DNA of 64,000 bases from Mycolicibacterium poriferae (GCF_010728325.1 NZ_AP022570.1:3038001-3102000); one strand, 5' to 3'; shown: positions 34,307-48,251, numbered from the stretch's first letter. Notes: generated from the sequence alone by a model not told the origin. Translations and numbers: made by a program.

Positions 34307-35635
34307 GTGTCCGAGAGCCTGTTCGACGTCCCCGCTGAGCCGACGCCCGTGACCGGTGGCGCGGCCGCGGCGTCGGCGCCGCTGGCGGTGCGCATGCGGC
34401 CGGCCTCACTCGACGAAGTGGTCGGCCAGGCGCACCTGCTCAAGCCCAACTCGCCGCTGCGGCGACTGGTCGAGGGCTCCGGCGCGGCGTCGGTGATCCT
34501 TTACGGACCGCCGGGGACCGGCAAGACCACGCTGGCCTCGCTCATTTCACACGCCACCGGCCGCCGCTTCGAGGCGTTGTCGGCGCTGTCGGCCGGCGTC
34601 AAAGAGGTCCGCGCCGTCATCGAAAGCGCCAGAAGCGCCGCCATCCACGGCCAGCAGACCGTGCTGTTCATCGACGAGGTACACCGCTTCTCGAAGACGC
34701 AGCAGGACGCGCTGCTGGCCGCGGTGGAAAACCGCGTGGTCCTACTGGTGGCGGCCACCACCGAGAATCCGTCCTTCTCCGTGGTGGCTCCGCTCCTGTC
34801 GCGCTCGCTCATCCTGCAGTTGCAGCCGCTGTCCGCGGGCGACATCGCCGCGGTGCTGCGGCGCGCCATCGACGATGAGCGAGGTCTGGGCGGCGCGGTG
34901 ACGATCACCGACGACGCCTTGGAGTTGCTCGTGCAGCTGTCTGCCGGCGACGCGCGCCGGGCCCTGACCGCGTTGGAGGTGGCGGCAGAGTCGGGTCAGG
35001 AGATCAGCGTCGAGATCGTCGAACAGTCGCTTGACCGGGCCGCGGTCCGATATGACCGCGACGGCGACCAGCACTACGACGTGATCAGTGCGTTCATCAA
35101 GTCGGTCCGCGGCTCTGATGTCGACGCCGCGCTGCATTATCTGGCGCGCATGCTGGTGGCCGGGGAGGACCCGCGCTTCCTGGCTCGCAGGTTGTTGATC
35201 CTGGCCAGCGAGGACATCGGGATGGCCGACCCGTCGGCACTGCAGACCGCCGTGGCCGCAGCGCAGACAGTCCAATTGATCGGCATGCCCGAAGCGCAGC
35301 TGACGCTGGCTCATGCGACCGTCCATCTGGCCACCGCGCCCAAGTCCAACGCCGTGACCACAGCGCTGGGAGCGGCCATGGCCGACGTCCGTGCGGGCAA
35401 AGCCGGCCTGGTGCCGGCTCATCTGCGTGACGGGCACTATTCCGGTGCCTCGAAGCTCGGTAACGCGATCGGCTACCGGTACGCTCACGACAATCCCGAC
35501 GGCGTTGTGTCACAACAATATCCGCCGGACGAGCTGGTCGGTGTCGACTACTACCGGCCGACCACCCACGGTGCAGAGCGGGAGATCGCCACCCGGGTGG
35601 ACAAGCTGCGCGCCATCATCCGCAGGCGCCGCTGA
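34307..35635 (+). CDS. rarA: Replication-associated recombination protein A
   Basis: A 442-residue AAA+ ATPase of the RarA/MgsA/WRNIP1 family. Walker [10 protein letters not shown] lies at residues 67-75 and Walker [10 protein letters not shown] near 120-128; sensor 1 is TTENPSFSV, and the C-terminal clamp-loader-like tetramerisation region ends [20 protein letters not shown]. It acts at stalled replication forks. GTG at 34307 gives MSESLFDVP, the normal start, with GGGAG just before. Preceded by the DUF3097 gene with a 20-base gap. Confidence 0.96.
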   Translation: MSESLFDVPAEPTPVTGGAAAASAPLAVRMRPASLDEVVGQAHLLKPNSPLRRLVEGSGAASVILYGPPGTGKTTLASLISHATGRRFEALSALSAGVKEVRAVIESARSAAIHGQQTVLFIDEVHRFSKTQQDALLAAVENRVVLLVAATTENPSFSVVAPLLSRSLILQLQPLSAGDIAAVLRRAIDDERGLGGAVTITDDALELLVQLSAGDARRALTALEVAAESGQEISVEIVEQSLDRAAVRYDRDGDQHYDVISAFIKSVRGSDVDAALHYLARMLVAGEDPRFLARRLLILASEDIGMADPSALQTAVAAAQTVQLIGMPEAQLTLAHATVHLATAPKSNAVTTALGAAMADVRAGKAGLVPAHLRDGHYSGASKLGNAIGYRYAHDNPDGVVSQQYPPDELVGVDYYRPTTHGAEREIATRVDKLRAIIRRRR

Positions 35636-35651
35636 AACAGCTGTGCCCAAG

Positions 35652-35687
35652 GTGATCCCGGCCGGTCGGGGTTCCAGCCGGGATCAC
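35652..35687. terminator. Perfect hairpin between convergent rarA and small membrane gene
   Basis: GTGATCCCGGC (35652-35662) and GCCGGGATCAC (35677-35687) form a perfect 11-bp stem around a 14-base loop, 16 bases after the rarA stop and 19 before the convergent stop at 35707. A bidirectional terminator is likely. Confidence 0.7.
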
Positions 35688-35706
35688 GTCGACAGGCGCT
35701 GCGGCG

Positions 35707-35991
35707 TTAGCGCGAGACTTTCGAGCGCCCGCGTCCCATCAATGCAGCGACGAGGCCGACGCCGAGGGCGGCGACGACGACCTGAACGAGGAGCTCGAGC
35801 CAATCCACCCCTGAAGTGGCGGTCGGGATGCCGATAGCGCCGGCCAAGGCGGTGCCGATCAGCGCCGAGACGATTCCGACGAGGATGGTCACCAGGATCC
35901 CGATCTTCTGCTTTCCGGGCAGCAGGAGCCGGCCGAGGGCTCCGACGACGATGCCGATGAAGATGGCGCTGATGATGCCGGTGACGGTCAT
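35707..35991 (-). CDS. GlsB/YeaQ/YmgE family stress-response membrane protein
   Basis: A 94-residue protein with three hydrophobic segments (IISAIFIGIVVGALGRLLLPG, ILVTILVGIVSALIGTALAGAIG, LLVQVVVAALGVGLVAALMG) and a basic C-terminus RGRSKVSR. This is the transglycosylase-associated protein family, induced by stress in many bacteria; its function is unknown. ATG at 35991 has GGAGGACACC upstream. Confidence 0.88.
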   Translation of the reverse strand: MTVTGIISAIFIGIVVGALGRLLLPGKQKIGILVTILVGIVSALIGTALAGAIGIPTATSGVDWLELLVQVVVAALGVGLVAALMGRGRSKVSR

Positions 35992-36164
35992 GGTGTCCTC
36001 CAGGGCTGGCGGTGCTGGCTGCGGTCAGAAATACCCGGCGTGACAAGGCAATAAACGCGCGCGTCAACCGCGCGGCCTGGCCCAGCGACCGCTGTTGCGG
36101 TGTGCCCCGCTATACCGGACTACGGACCCGTTTCGGTTGCTCGGTGGCGGGTAAGTCGATCGCG

Positions 36165-36449
36165 ATGACGGATAAGCGTGCGTTTCTCGAAAGCTATTCA
36201 GCGGTGCTTGTCGGGCTGGTGCTCTTCTTGGCCGGCGGCGCGGGACTCGGCGTCTTCCTCACTTTGGTCGGTGAGGGCATGTCGGCGGGTGCCGTCACGG
36301 CCGGAATTCTCGGCGCGCTGGGTCTGGCGATCGGCATCGGACTGCTGGTGGTGGTCTTCCGGCGGCGCGGTGGCCTGCTGCGCAGCCGCACATCATCGGC
36401 CCAGCGCCGCAGATATCGCGCCGAGTACCGCGAATCTCCGGGCGGCTGA
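36165..36449 (+). CDS. Small two-helix membrane protein, hypothetical
   Basis: A 94-residue protein not assigned to a family. Two transmembrane helices are predicted at about residues 12-34 and 42-66 (AVLVGLVLFLAGGAGLGVFLTLVG; GAVTAGILGALGLAIGIGLLVVVF), followed by a strongly basic tail RRRGGLLRSRTSSAQRRRYRAEYR. The ATG at 36165 (MTDKRAFLESYS) is preferred because codons upstream are non-hydrophobic and unlike a membrane protein. The ribosome site is weak. Its neighbours do not suggest a role. Confidence 0.6.
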   Translation: MTDKRAFLESYSAVLVGLVLFLAGGAGLGVFLTLVGEGMSAGAVTAGILGALGLAIGIGLLVVVFRRRGGLLRSRTSSAQRRRYRAEYRESPGG

Positions 36450-36486
36450 GTCGATTCGGCACGTTTTGGTTGAGTCCCCGACCGTG

Positions 36487-36966
36487 CTAGCGCAGATGGT
36501 CCTCTTCGGCCGGGCCGACCGGCAGCTCACCGCCGGCCTCGGTGAAGGCGGACAACGCCCGCACCAGCCCGTGGCGCTCGACCGGCGGCATCGTCGCGAC
36601 GATGGCGGCGATCTCGGCACGTCGCTTGGCGGTCACGGCGTCGACCGTGTGGCGACCGCGGGCTGACAACTCGGCGATCAGCTCTCGGCGCGACTCCGGA
36701 TGCGGTCGGCGGTCGATGAGTCCCGCGTCGACGAGGCGGTCCACCATCCTGCCCGCGGTGGACGGCGTCACGTCGAGCAACCCCGCCAGGGTGGCCAGGT
36801 TCACCGGTCCGCGGGTGCGCAGGATCACCAGCGTGCGGAACTGGGGAACGGTGAGGGTGTCGTCGACATCGGCGATCGATCGGGCCGAGATCGCGACGAG
36901 GAGTCGGGATGCGCTCAGCAAGGCGTCGGTGATGGCATCGGAGGAGTCGCCGGCGTTGTCGGTCAC
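36487..36966 (-). CDS. MarR family transcriptional regulator
   Basis: A 159-residue winged-helix protein: FRTLVILRTRGPVNLATLAGLLDVTPSTAGRMVDRLVDAGLIDRRPHPESRRELIAELSARG spans the HTH and wing with the usual DxR-type (ESRRE) wing. GTG start at 36966. It is divergent from a ClC channel gene, and a perfect 7-bp inverted repeat lies 38 bases upstream of marR and directly against the ClC start codon. Repression of ClC by this protein is the natural reading (inference). Confidence 0.9.
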   Translation of the reverse strand: MTDNAGDSSDAITDALLSASRLLVAISARSIADVDDTLTVPQFRTLVILRTRGPVNLATLAGLLDVTPSTAGRMVDRLVDAGLIDRRPHPESRRELIAELSARGRHTVDAVTAKRRAEIAAIVATMPPVERHGLVRALSAFTEAGGELPVGPAEEDHLR

Positions 36967-37003
36967 GTGGCGATCGTCACGCGATTAGGGCACCGACAGC
37001 AAC

Positions 37004-37020
37004 TGTTGCATACTGCAACA
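37004..37020. promoter_or_regulatory. MarR-type operator abutting the ClC start codon
   Basis: TGTTGCA-TAC-TGCAACA is a perfect 7-bp inverted repeat with a 3-base spacer and ends at the base before the ATG at 37021. It has the TTGCNNNNNGCAA form common to MarR sites. Because it fills the ribosome-site position, the ClC message may be leaderless or weakly translated, and a bound repressor would block initiation of transcription. Confidence 0.7.
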
Positions 37021-38739
37021 ATGTCCCTGCGCAATGAGCTGGGCCATTGGTTGCGTGAGCGGTCCTCGTCGCTGGTGCCCCTCGCCGTCGTGGTGGGGGT
37101 GTGTACCGGGTTGGGGGCGGTGGCGTTTCGATCGCTGATCAACGGATTCACCTGGTTGTTCACCGGACATCAGGACTACGCCGGACTGGGTCGGATAGCC
37201 AGCGAACACCTCCCGTGGCTCGGCGTCGGATTCCTGGTGGTGGCGCCCGCGGTGGCCGGACTGATCTACGGCCCGCTCGTGCACCGCTTCGCCCCAGAGG
37301 CCCGCGGCCACGGGGTGCCTGAAGTCATGTACGCCGTGTCGATGCGCGGCGGTCGGATCGCCCCCAAGGTCGCTTTGGTCAAATCGCTGGCCTCGGCGCT
37401 GTGCATCGGCGGCGGAGGCTCGGTCGGCCGCGAAGGGCCGATCGTGCAGATCGGCTCGGCGGTCGGGTCGGGTGTGGCCCAGTGGCTGCGGCTGGACACC
37501 GCCCGGGTGCGGTTGTTGTTGGCCTGCGGCGCCGCGGGCGGCATCTCGGCCACCTTCAACACCCCCTTGGCCGGACCGTTCTTCGCGATGGAGTTGATCC
37601 TGCGCGACTTCGCCGCGCAGTCGTTCGGTGCGGTGGTGCTCTCCAGCGTGACCGCGTCGATCGTCGCGCGGGCGATCCTGGGCAACGAACCGTTTCTGAC
37701 GCTGCCGGCGTTCAGTGTGCACAGCCCCGCCGAATACCTGCTCTACGCGGCGCTCGGTGTCCTGGTCGGCGCGGTGGGGGTCGCATTCTCGCGGGTGCTG
37801 TATCTGGTCGAGGATTTCTGCGACTGGCTCTGGCGCGGGCCGGAATGGGCCCGCCCCGCAGCGGGTGGACTGCTGCTGGGCCTGCTGCTGCTGGCGGTGC
37901 CGGAGATGTACGGGGTCGGCTACCCGGTGTTGCAGAACGCCATCGAAGGCCGATACGTGGTCGGCTTCCTGCTGCTGCTGATGGTCGCCAAGATGCTCGC
38001 GACCAGCTTGACCATCGGTATCGGCGGGTCCGGTGGGGTGTTTGCGCCGACGCTGTTCATCGGCGCGATGGCCGGCAGTGCCTTCGGTGCGCTGGCCCAC
38101 CTGGGTTGGCCCGAGTCCACCGAGGCCGCCGGCGCCTATGGGCTGGTCGGCATGGGTGCCGCCCTGGCCGGAGCGACGCGTGCCTCGATCACCGCGGTGG
38201 TCATCCTCTTCGAGCTGACCGGGCAGTACTCCATCATCCTGCCGTTGATGATCGCGATCGCCCTGGCCGCGGGGACCAGTCACCTGCTCTCGAGGCAGAC
38301 CATCTACACGCAGAAGCTGTGGCGCCGCGGCGTGGACATCGACCGACACGCCAGCGACAACCTGACGGCGGCCGACGTGGCGGCGCCACCGGCCCGGGTT
38401 CTCAACGAGCACATGCGGCTGGACGTGGCCGCGGAGCTGATCACCAGCGCTTCGGTCCCGCTGCTGCCGGTGCTGGCCCCCGACGGTCGGTACCTGGGTT
38501 GCGTCACCGCCGAGGACGCGGTGGCGGCGATCGAGGGCGGCAGCCCGCCGGAACACATCGACTCGCTCATCCAGCGGCTGCCCACCCTCCCCGTCGACGC
38601 GAGACTTCCCGACGTCATCGAGGCGCTCAGCGGTCACGGCGCCGCAGGTCTGCCGGTCGTCGACGGGGAACCCGCGCGGCTGGCCGGTTGGATCACCTAC
38701 GAGAACGTGCTGAACAGGCTCACCGCCGACCCGCGGTGA
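37021..38739 (+). CDS. ClC family chloride channel/antiporter with CBS domains
   Basis: A 572-residue membrane protein with the ClC selectivity motifs GSVGREGP (residues ~133-140; the Glu is the gating/proton glutamate) and GGSGGVFAPTLFIG (~334-347). The first ~430 residues are membrane helices; the C-terminal ~125 residues form a CBS pair (LTAADVAAPPARVLNEHMRLDVAAELI..., LPVVDGEPARLAGWITYENVLNRL) that usually binds adenine nucleotides. The gating Glu suggests Cl-/H+ exchange or a gated channel. Divergent MarR gene and operator upstream. Confidence 0.95.
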   Translation: MSLRNELGHWLRERSSSLVPLAVVVGVCTGLGAVAFRSLINGFTWLFTGHQDYAGLGRIASEHLPWLGVGFLVVAPAVAGLIYGPLVHRFAPEARGHGVPEVMYAVSMRGGRIAPKVALVKSLASALCIGGGGSVGREGPIVQIGSAVGSGVAQWLRLDTARVRLLLACGAAGGISATFNTPLAGPFFAMELILRDFAAQSFGAVVLSSVTASIVARAILGNEPFLTLPAFSVHSPAEYLLYAALGVLVGAVGVAFSRVLYLVEDFCDWLWRGPEWARPAAGGLLLGLLLLAVPEMYGVGYPVLQNAIEGRYVVGFLLLLMVAKMLATSLTIGIGGSGGVFAPTLFIGAMAGSAFGALAHLGWPESTEAAGAYGLVGMGAALAGATRASITAVVILFELTGQYSIILPLMIAIALAAGTSHLLSRQTIYTQKLWRRGVDIDRHASDNLTAADVAAPPARVLNEHMRLDVAAELITSASVPLLPVLAPDGRYLGCVTAEDAVAAIEGGSPPEHIDSLIQRLPTLPVDARLPDVIEALSGHGAAGLPVVDGEPARLAGWITYENVLNRLTADPR

Positions 38740-38744
38740 GCTCG

Positions 38745-38750
38745 TAGGCT
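38745..38750 (+). promoter_or_regulatory. -10 element of the leaderless YjbQ-family gene
   Basis: TAGGCT, then seven bases, then ATG at 38758. No Shine-Dalgarno sequence, so a leaderless start is likely. Confidence 0.55.
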
Positions 38751-38757
38751 CGAGAAG

Positions 38758-39162
38758 ATGAACACCGAGATGCTCGATGTCGACACGTCGCGTCGACGAA
38801 TCGTCGACCTGACGTCGCAGGTGCGCGACTTCTGCGCCGCACACGGTTCCGATGGACTCTGCAACGTGTTCGTGCCGCACGCCACGGCGGGGGTGGCCAT
38901 CATCGAAACCGGTGCCGGTTCCGACGACGACCTGGTCGACACGCTGGAGCGGCTGCTGCCGCGCGATGATCGCTACCGCCACGCCCACGGCTCGCCCGGC
39001 CACGGCGCAGACCATGTCCTGCCCGGCCTGGTGTCCCCGTCGGTGACTGTTCCGGTCAGCGACGGGGAACCGTTGCTGGGAACCTGGCAGAGCATCGTGT
39101 TGGTTGATCTGAACAGGGACAATGCCCGACGCCACGTGCGGTTGAGCTTCCTGCCGGGCTGA
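38758..39162 (+). CDS. YjbQ/UPF0047 family protein
   Basis: A 134-residue single-domain protein with the UPF0047 pattern: NVFVPHATAGVAIIETG, the middle DDRYRHAHGSPGHGADHVLPGLVSPS and the closing GEPLLGTWQSIVLVDLN. Conserved histidines suggest a metal or phosphate site; a weak thiamin-phosphate synthase activity has been reported for relatives, so it is often labelled secondary thiamine-phosphate synthase, physiological role uncertain. A leaderless promoter precedes it. Confidence 0.9.
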   Translation: MNTEMLDVDTSRRRIVDLTSQVRDFCAAHGSDGLCNVFVPHATAGVAIIETGAGSDDDLVDTLERLLPRDDRYRHAHGSPGHGADHVLPGLVSPSVTVPVSDGEPLLGTWQSIVLVDLNRDNARRHVRLSFLPG

Positions 39163-39231
39163 CGAGGGCGCCCGGTACTGTGGTGCGGTCGAGTAATCGC
39201 AGGTGACTTGAGGATCAGAGGGCGGCAGGAC

Positions 39232-41928
<2,697 letters not shown>

Positions 41929-41933
41929 CAGGG

Positions 41934-42458
41934 GTGGCCGCGACGAACAACCCTGACCGGGTGCCTGACCGGCCGGGTGATCCGCGCTGCCCCGACCCTG
42001 GGCCGGGGCGGCGCCTGGGCGTCGACGTCGGCACTGTCCGCATCGGTGTCGCGGTCAGCGATCCTGGTGCGGTCCTGGCGACCCCGGTGGAAACGGTGCG
42101 GCGGGATCGGCGTTCGGGGGCGCATGTGCGCCGGCTGGCCGCACTCGTCGACGAATATCGGGTCGTCGAGGTCATCGTCGGGCTACCCCGCACGCTGGCC
42201 GATCGAGCGGGCTCCTCGGCCCGGGACGCGATCGAGGTGGCCGATCAGCTGTCCGGCCGCATCGCGCCGGTGCCGGTGCGGATGGCCGACGAACGGTTCA
42301 CCACGTTGACTGCGCAACGATCACTGCGTGAAGCTGGGGTCCGCGCCCGCGGTCAGCGCTCGGTGATCGATCAGGCGGCGGCAGTGGGGATTCTGCAGAA
42401 CTGGCTGGACCAGAGGCGAGCGGCGGCAGCCGCGCACGGAGAGGTCACCGATGACTGA
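41934..42458 (+). CDS. ruvX: RuvX/YqgF family RNase H-fold resolvase
   Basis: A 174-residue RNase H-like protein. [15 protein letters not shown] gives the first catalytic Asp, VIVGLPRTL the central strand, [11 protein letters not shown] the Glu, and [16 protein letters not shown] the last Asp. Implicated in Holliday-junction resolution and 16S rRNA processing. GTG at 41934 leaves a non-conserved Pro-rich N-terminus of about 27 residues. It overlaps mltG by 8 bp and follows alaS, a standard mycobacterial order. Confidence 0.95.
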   Translation: MAATNNPDRVPDRPGDPRCPDPGPGRRLGVDVGTVRIGVAVSDPGAVLATPVETVRRDRRSGAHVRRLAALVDEYRVVEVIVGLPRTLADRAGSSARDAIEVADQLSGRIAPVPVRMADERFTTLTAQRSLREAGVRARGQRSVIDQAAAVGILQNWLDQRRAAAAAHGEVTDD

Positions 42459-43698
42459 CGATTGGGCCAGCGACCGCGCCGAACCGCTGGCGGTGGGACC
42501 GCCGCGGAACCGGATGACCCGCCGTGAGCGCGCCCGGGCCGCCCGCTACCGGCGCAGGCGCCGGACCGCCGCGGTGCTCGCGGTGGGCGTGCTGATCGTG
42601 GTCGCGATCGGGGCGGTGTTCCTCGGCTCGCAGCTGTGGCACTCACTGTTCGGCGGCTCGGCCGACGACTACGCCGGTGACGGCGTCAACGACGTGGTCA
42701 TCCAGGTCCATGAAGGCGACTCCACGACGGTGATCGCCCAGACTCTGCGCGACAGCAACGTGGTCGCGACGGTGTCGGCGTTCGTCACGGCCGCCGACGG
42801 CAACTCCGCCATCTCGGCCATCCAGCCCGGCTTCTACAAGGTCCGCACCGAGATTCCGGCCGCCGATGCGGTCGAGCGCCTCGCCGATCCCGCCAATCGG
42901 GTCGGCAGGCTGGTGATCCCGGAAGGCCGCCAGCTCGACGACGTGCGCGACGTCAAGACGAACGCGGTCACCGACGGAATCCTGACGCTGATCTCAGATG
43001 CGTCGTGTGTGGACCTCGACGGTGAACGTCGCTGCGTGTCGGTCGACGACCTGCGCAACGCCGCGGCCGCGCTGCCCCCCGAGGCGCTCGCCGTGCCCCA
43101 GTGGGCGGTAGCGCCCGTGCTGGCGATGGGTCCCGACCACCGCCGACTGGAGGGCCTCATCGCGCCCGGCACGTGGAACGTCGACCCGTCGGCTCAGCCA
43201 CGGGACATGCTCGGTGCGCTGATCGCCGCCGGCGGCGAGGTGTACGAGCAGAACGGCCTGCTCAACACGGCGACTTCGCTCAACATGACCCCCTACCAGG
43301 TGCTGACCGTGGCCTCGCTGGTTCAGCGCGAGTCCACCCCGGAAGACTTCGCCAAGGTGGCCAGGGTGATCTACAACCGGTTGGCCGAACAGCGCACATT
43401 GGAGTTCGACTCCACGGTGAACTACGCGCTGGACCGCATCGAGGTGGCCACTACCGACGGGGACCGCTCGCAGGAGACGCCGTGGAACACCTACCTGCGC
43501 CCCGGCCTCCCGGCCACCCCGATCTGTTCGCCGGGCCTGCCGGCGCTGGCCGCCGCCGAGGCGCCCGCGCCGGGAGACTGGCTGTACTTCGTGACGATCG
43601 ACATGCAGGGCACCACGCTGTTCACCCGCGAATACGAGCAGCACCTGGCCAACATCGAGCTGGCGAGGCGCAACGGTGTGCTCGATTCGGCGCGATGA
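42451..43698 (+). CDS. mltG: Endolytic murein transglycosylase
   Basis: A 415-residue YceG-like protein. A basic cytoplasmic tail is followed by one transmembrane helix at about residues 30-52 ([25 protein letters not shown]), a LysM-like segment ([23 protein letters not shown]) and the catalytic domain. The catalytic Glu is in [24 protein letters not shown] near residue 290. It cleaves nascent peptidoglycan strands to terminate glycan chains. The ATG lies 8 bp inside ruvX, so translation is coupled. Confidence 0.95.
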   Translation: MTDDWASDRAEPLAVGPPRNRMTRRERARAARYRRRRRTAAVLAVGVLIVVAIGAVFLGSQLWHSLFGGSADDYAGDGVNDVVIQVHEGDSTTVIAQTLRDSNVVATVSAFVTAADGNSAISAIQPGFYKVRTEIPAADAVERLADPANRVGRLVIPEGRQLDDVRDVKTNAVTDGILTLISDASCVDLDGERRCVSVDDLRNAAAALPPEALAVPQWAVAPVLAMGPDHRRLEGLIAPGTWNVDPSAQPRDMLGALIAAGGEVYEQNGLLNTATSLNMTPYQVLTVASLVQRESTPEDFAKVARVIYNRLAEQRTLEFDSTVNYALDRIEVATTDGDRSQETPWNTYLRPGLPATPICSPGLPALAAAEAPAPGDWLYFVTIDMQGTTLFTREYEQHLANIELARRNGVLDSAR

Positions 43699-43734
43699 GC
43701 TGCTGCGCCCCACCAGGCCGCCGCGCGAGCAGCT
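43698..43734 (+). other. Hairpin in the mltG-aroE spacer
   Basis: AGCTGCT (43698-43704) pairs with AGCAGCT (43728-43734), and the adjoining GCGC tetramers can extend the stem with one bulge. It begins at the mltG stop and may be an attenuating terminator or a processing site ahead of aroE. Confidence 0.35.
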
Positions 43735-43758
43735 GTCGATGACGAGCAGACTGCACCG

Positions 43759-44580
43759 ATGAGTAACCCCGGCGGCGCTCGGCGGGCCGCGGTGCTCGGT
43801 TCTCCGATCGCCCACTCGCGGTCTCCACAGTTGCACCTGGCGGCCTACCGGGCGCTGGGCCTCGACGACTGGACCTATGACCGCATCGAGTGCACGGCTG
43901 AGCAGCTGCCCGTCGTGGTGGGCGGGTTCGGTCCGGAGTGGGTCGGGGTGTCGGTGACCATGCCGGGCAAGTTCGCGGCACTGCGGTTCGCCACCGAGGC
44001 CACCGAGCGGGCCCAGTTGGTGGGATCGGCGAACACCCTGGTCCGCTTCTCGGGGGGATGGCGTGCCGACAACACCGATGTCGACGGGGTGCGCGGCGCC
44101 TTGGCCGACGTGCAGACCGCCGAGCGGTGCATGGTGGTCGGCTCCGGCGGAACGGCCCCGGCGGTGGTGGTCGGTCTTATCGGGCTCGGTGCACGGCAGA
44201 TCACCGTGGCCGCCCGCAACGCGGAGAAGGCCGCGCCGTTGACAGACCTGGCGCGCCGGTGCGGCGTGGAGGCACGGTTCTGCGATGTCACAGGCGCAGG
44301 TCTGGCCGACGAGGTGGTCGGCGTCGACGTCGTGGTCAACACGGTGCCCGCGGACGCGGTGGCGCCGTACGCGCCGATCCTGGCGGCGACCCCGTGGCTT
44401 CTCGACGCGATCTACGACCCGTGGCCCACCCCGCTTGCGGCTGAGGTGGCGGCGCGGGGAGGTGGGGTGGTCAGCGGGCTGGAGATGCTGCTGAACCAGG
44501 CCTTCAGTCAAGTCGAGCAGTTCACCGGGTGTGTGGCGCCCCGCGATGCCATGCGGGCGGCGTTACGCGCGCCGGACTGA
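43759..44580 (+). CDS. aroE: Shikimate 5-dehydrogenase
   Basis: A 273-residue NADP-dependent shikimate dehydrogenase, fourth step of the aromatic pathway. HSRSPQLHLAAY gives the Ser residues that bind shikimate, SVTMPGKFAAL the catalytic Lys, NTDVDGVRGAL the catalytic Asp, and VVGSGGTAPAVV the nucleotide-binding glycine loop. ATG at 43759. The 3' end leads straight into a 30-bp tandem repeat whose units end like the aroE terminus. Confidence 0.96.
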   Translation: MSNPGGARRAAVLGSPIAHSRSPQLHLAAYRALGLDDWTYDRIECTAEQLPVVVGGFGPEWVGVSVTMPGKFAALRFATEATERAQLVGSANTLVRFSGGWRADNTDVDGVRGALADVQTAERCMVVGSGGTAPAVVVGLIGLGARQITVAARNAEKAAPLTDLARRCGVEARFCDVTGAGLADEVVGVDVVVNTVPADAVAPYAPILAATPWLLDAIYDPWPTPLAAEVAARGGGVVSGLEMLLNQAFSQVEQFTGCVAPRDAMRAALRAPD

Positions 44581-44691
44581 ACCGGTGGCCGGCGGGGGAC
44601 GCCGAGCTGAACCGGTGTCCGGCGGGGGACGCCGAGCTGAGCCGGTGGCCGGCCGGGACACACCGAGCTGAACCGGTGGCCGGCCGGGAAA
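44581..44691 (+). repeat. 30-bp minisatellite immediately after aroE
   Basis: Units begin at 44581 and 44611 (30 bases each, one difference), 44641 (31 bases, several differences) and 44672 (about 20 bases). The conserved core is CCGGTGGCCGGC and units end GAGCTGA. The last bases of aroE (GGACTGA) resemble the unit end. CCGG-TGG-CCGG inside each unit can fold on itself. There is no coding function in the plus frame because TGA recurs. Confidence 0.9.
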
Positions 44692-44733
44692 AAGGTGCGT
44701 CGCACCGGCCGGCGCGGGACTTAGCCTGAGCGG

Positions 44734-45174
44734 ATGGGGTCGAGCGGGGGAGCGCTGGCTGCCCTCGCCCTGTCTGTGTGGCTGATCACGTTGAGCGCGT
44801 TCGACATCCGGCATCGGCGCCTGCCCAACGTGCTCACCCTTCCCGGTGCTGCGATCGTCCTCGCCGGCGCCGTGATCACCGGCGACGGAAGGGGTGCGAC
44901 GCTCGGGGCCGCCGCATTGTTCGCGGCGTACGCCGCGGTGCATCTCGTGGCGCCGGCTGCGATGGGCGCCGGAGACGTCAAGCTGGCCATCGGGGTGGGT
45001 GCGCTGACCGGAGCCCTCGGCCCCGACGTGTGGGCGCTCGCCGCTCTCTTGGCTGCGGCACTGACCCTGGGCTGGTCGGGGGTGCTGCTCGCGTGGCGTT
45101 CGGACGCGACGGTGCCGCACGGCGTGTCGATGTGCGTCAGCGCAGCGGTGGTGATGTGGCTGGTGCTGCCTTGA
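44734..45174 (+). CDS. Prepilin peptidase, A24 family, short form
   Basis: A 146-residue membrane protein with about five hydrophobic segments. The two aspartate motifs of A24 peptidases are present: [13 protein letters not shown] (Asp near residue 24) and [15 protein letters not shown] (Asp near 82). It lacks the N-terminal methylase domain of PilD, as do FlaK-like and Tad-type (TadV/CpaA) peptidases. It would cleave a Tad/Flp-type prepilin leader; no pilin or assembly genes are adjacent. ATG at 44734. Confidence 0.88.
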   Translation: MGSSGGALAALALSVWLITLSAFDIRHRRLPNVLTLPGAAIVLAGAVITGDGRGATLGAAALFAAYAAVHLVAPAAMGAGDVKLAIGVGALTGALGPDVWALAALLAAALTLGWSGVLLAWRSDATVPHGVSMCVSAAVVMWLVLP

Positions 45175-45283
45175 TGTAGTTGCCGCCGCGAGCGGCCGAG
45201 CGCAGCCGCGTCGACGACCGGGTGTATCGCGTGCGCTGATCCGCGCGTGGGTCCGGTGTGGCCGTCGTGCGAAAATGGGACAC

Positions 45284-46500
45284 GTGTTGCGATGGACGAC
45301 TGCAGGCGAATCCCACGGCCGTGCGTTGGTGGCCATGGTCGAAGGCATGGTCGCCGGCGTTCATGTGACCTCCGACGAGATCGCGGACCAGCTGGCCCGC
45401 CGTCGACTCGGCTACGGCCGCGGCGCCCGGATGAAATTCGAACAGGACCAGGTCACGATGCTCGCCGGTGTCCGGCACGGGGTGACCCTCGGCGGCCCGA
45501 TCGCGATCGAGATCGGGAACACCGAGTGGCCGAAGTGGGAGTCGGTGATGGCACCGGATCCGGTGGATCCGACCGTGCTGGCTGACAGCGCGGCCCGTAA
45601 CGCGCCGTTGACCCGGCCCCGGCCCGGTCATGCCGACTATGCGGGCATGCTGAAGTACGGCTTCGACGACGCCCGCCCGGTTCTCGAGCGCGCCAGCGCC
45701 CGCGAGACGGCTGCCCGGGTGGCTGCCGGCACCGTGGCCCGGGCATTCCTGCGTGAGGCGCTCGGGGTCGAGGTGGTGTCACACGTCATCTCCATCGGCG
45801 CGTCCGACCCCTATGACGGCCCACCACCGCAGGCCGCGGATCTCGCGGCGGTGGACGCCAGCCCGGTGCGGGCCTTCGACAAGGCCGCCGAAGAACGAAT
45901 GATCGCCGAGATCGAAGCCGCCAAGCGGGACGGTGACACGCTCGGCGGTGTGGTCGAGGTCGTCGCGCACGGACTCCCGGTCGGACTGGGTTCTTTCACC
46001 AGTGGCGACAACCGCCTCGACAGTCAGCTGGCCGGAGCGGTCATGGGGATCCAGGCCATCAAGGGTGTCGAGATCGGCGATGGATTCGAGACGGCGCGCC
46101 GGCGAGGCAGCGTCGCCCACGACGAGATCTATCCCGGCTCCGACGGCATCACCCGCTCGACCAATCGGGCCGGCGGTCTCGAAGGCGGCATGACCAACGG
46201 CCAACCGGTGCGGGTGCGCGCCGCGATGAAGCCCATCTCGACGGTGCCACGCGCGCTGGCGACGGTGGACATGTCCACCGGTGAGGAGGCCGTCGCGATC
46301 CATCAACGTTCCGATGTGTGTGCGGTGCCCGCCGCCGGTGTCGTCGTCGAGACCATGGTTGCCCTGGTGCTGGCGCGCGCCGCCCTGGAGAAGTTCGGTG
46401 GTGACTCGCTCGGTGAGACCCGGGCCAACATCGACAGCTACCTGCGCTCCGTGGCCGCCCGTGAGCCTGCCGGCGCCGATCCGGCGCGGGCCTCGGGCTG

Positions 46501-46501
<1 letters not shown>
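45284..46501 (+). CDS. aroC: Chorismate synthase
   Basis: A 405-residue FMN-dependent enzyme converting EPSP to chorismate. Signatures are [20 protein letters not shown] at the N-terminus, [24 protein letters not shown] and the C-terminal [20 protein letters not shown] at 45284 gives [12 protein letters not shown], the family start; an in-frame ATG at 45275 would add MGH. aroK begins at its stop codon (TGATG), so aroC-aroK-aroB are coupled. Confidence 0.97.
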
Positions 46502-48242
<1,741 letters not shown>

Positions 48243-48251
48243 CCGGTCAGC

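Noticed and set aside
44581..44691. Possible CRISPR array or coding repeat after aroE
   Set aside because: Units are directly adjacent without spacers and contain recurrent stop codons in the plus frame; the minus-strand frame has no start context.
45175..45283. RNA gene or attenuator before aroC
   Set aside because: Only a weak GCGGC/GCCGC pairing is visible, no longer stem or recognisable RNA family.
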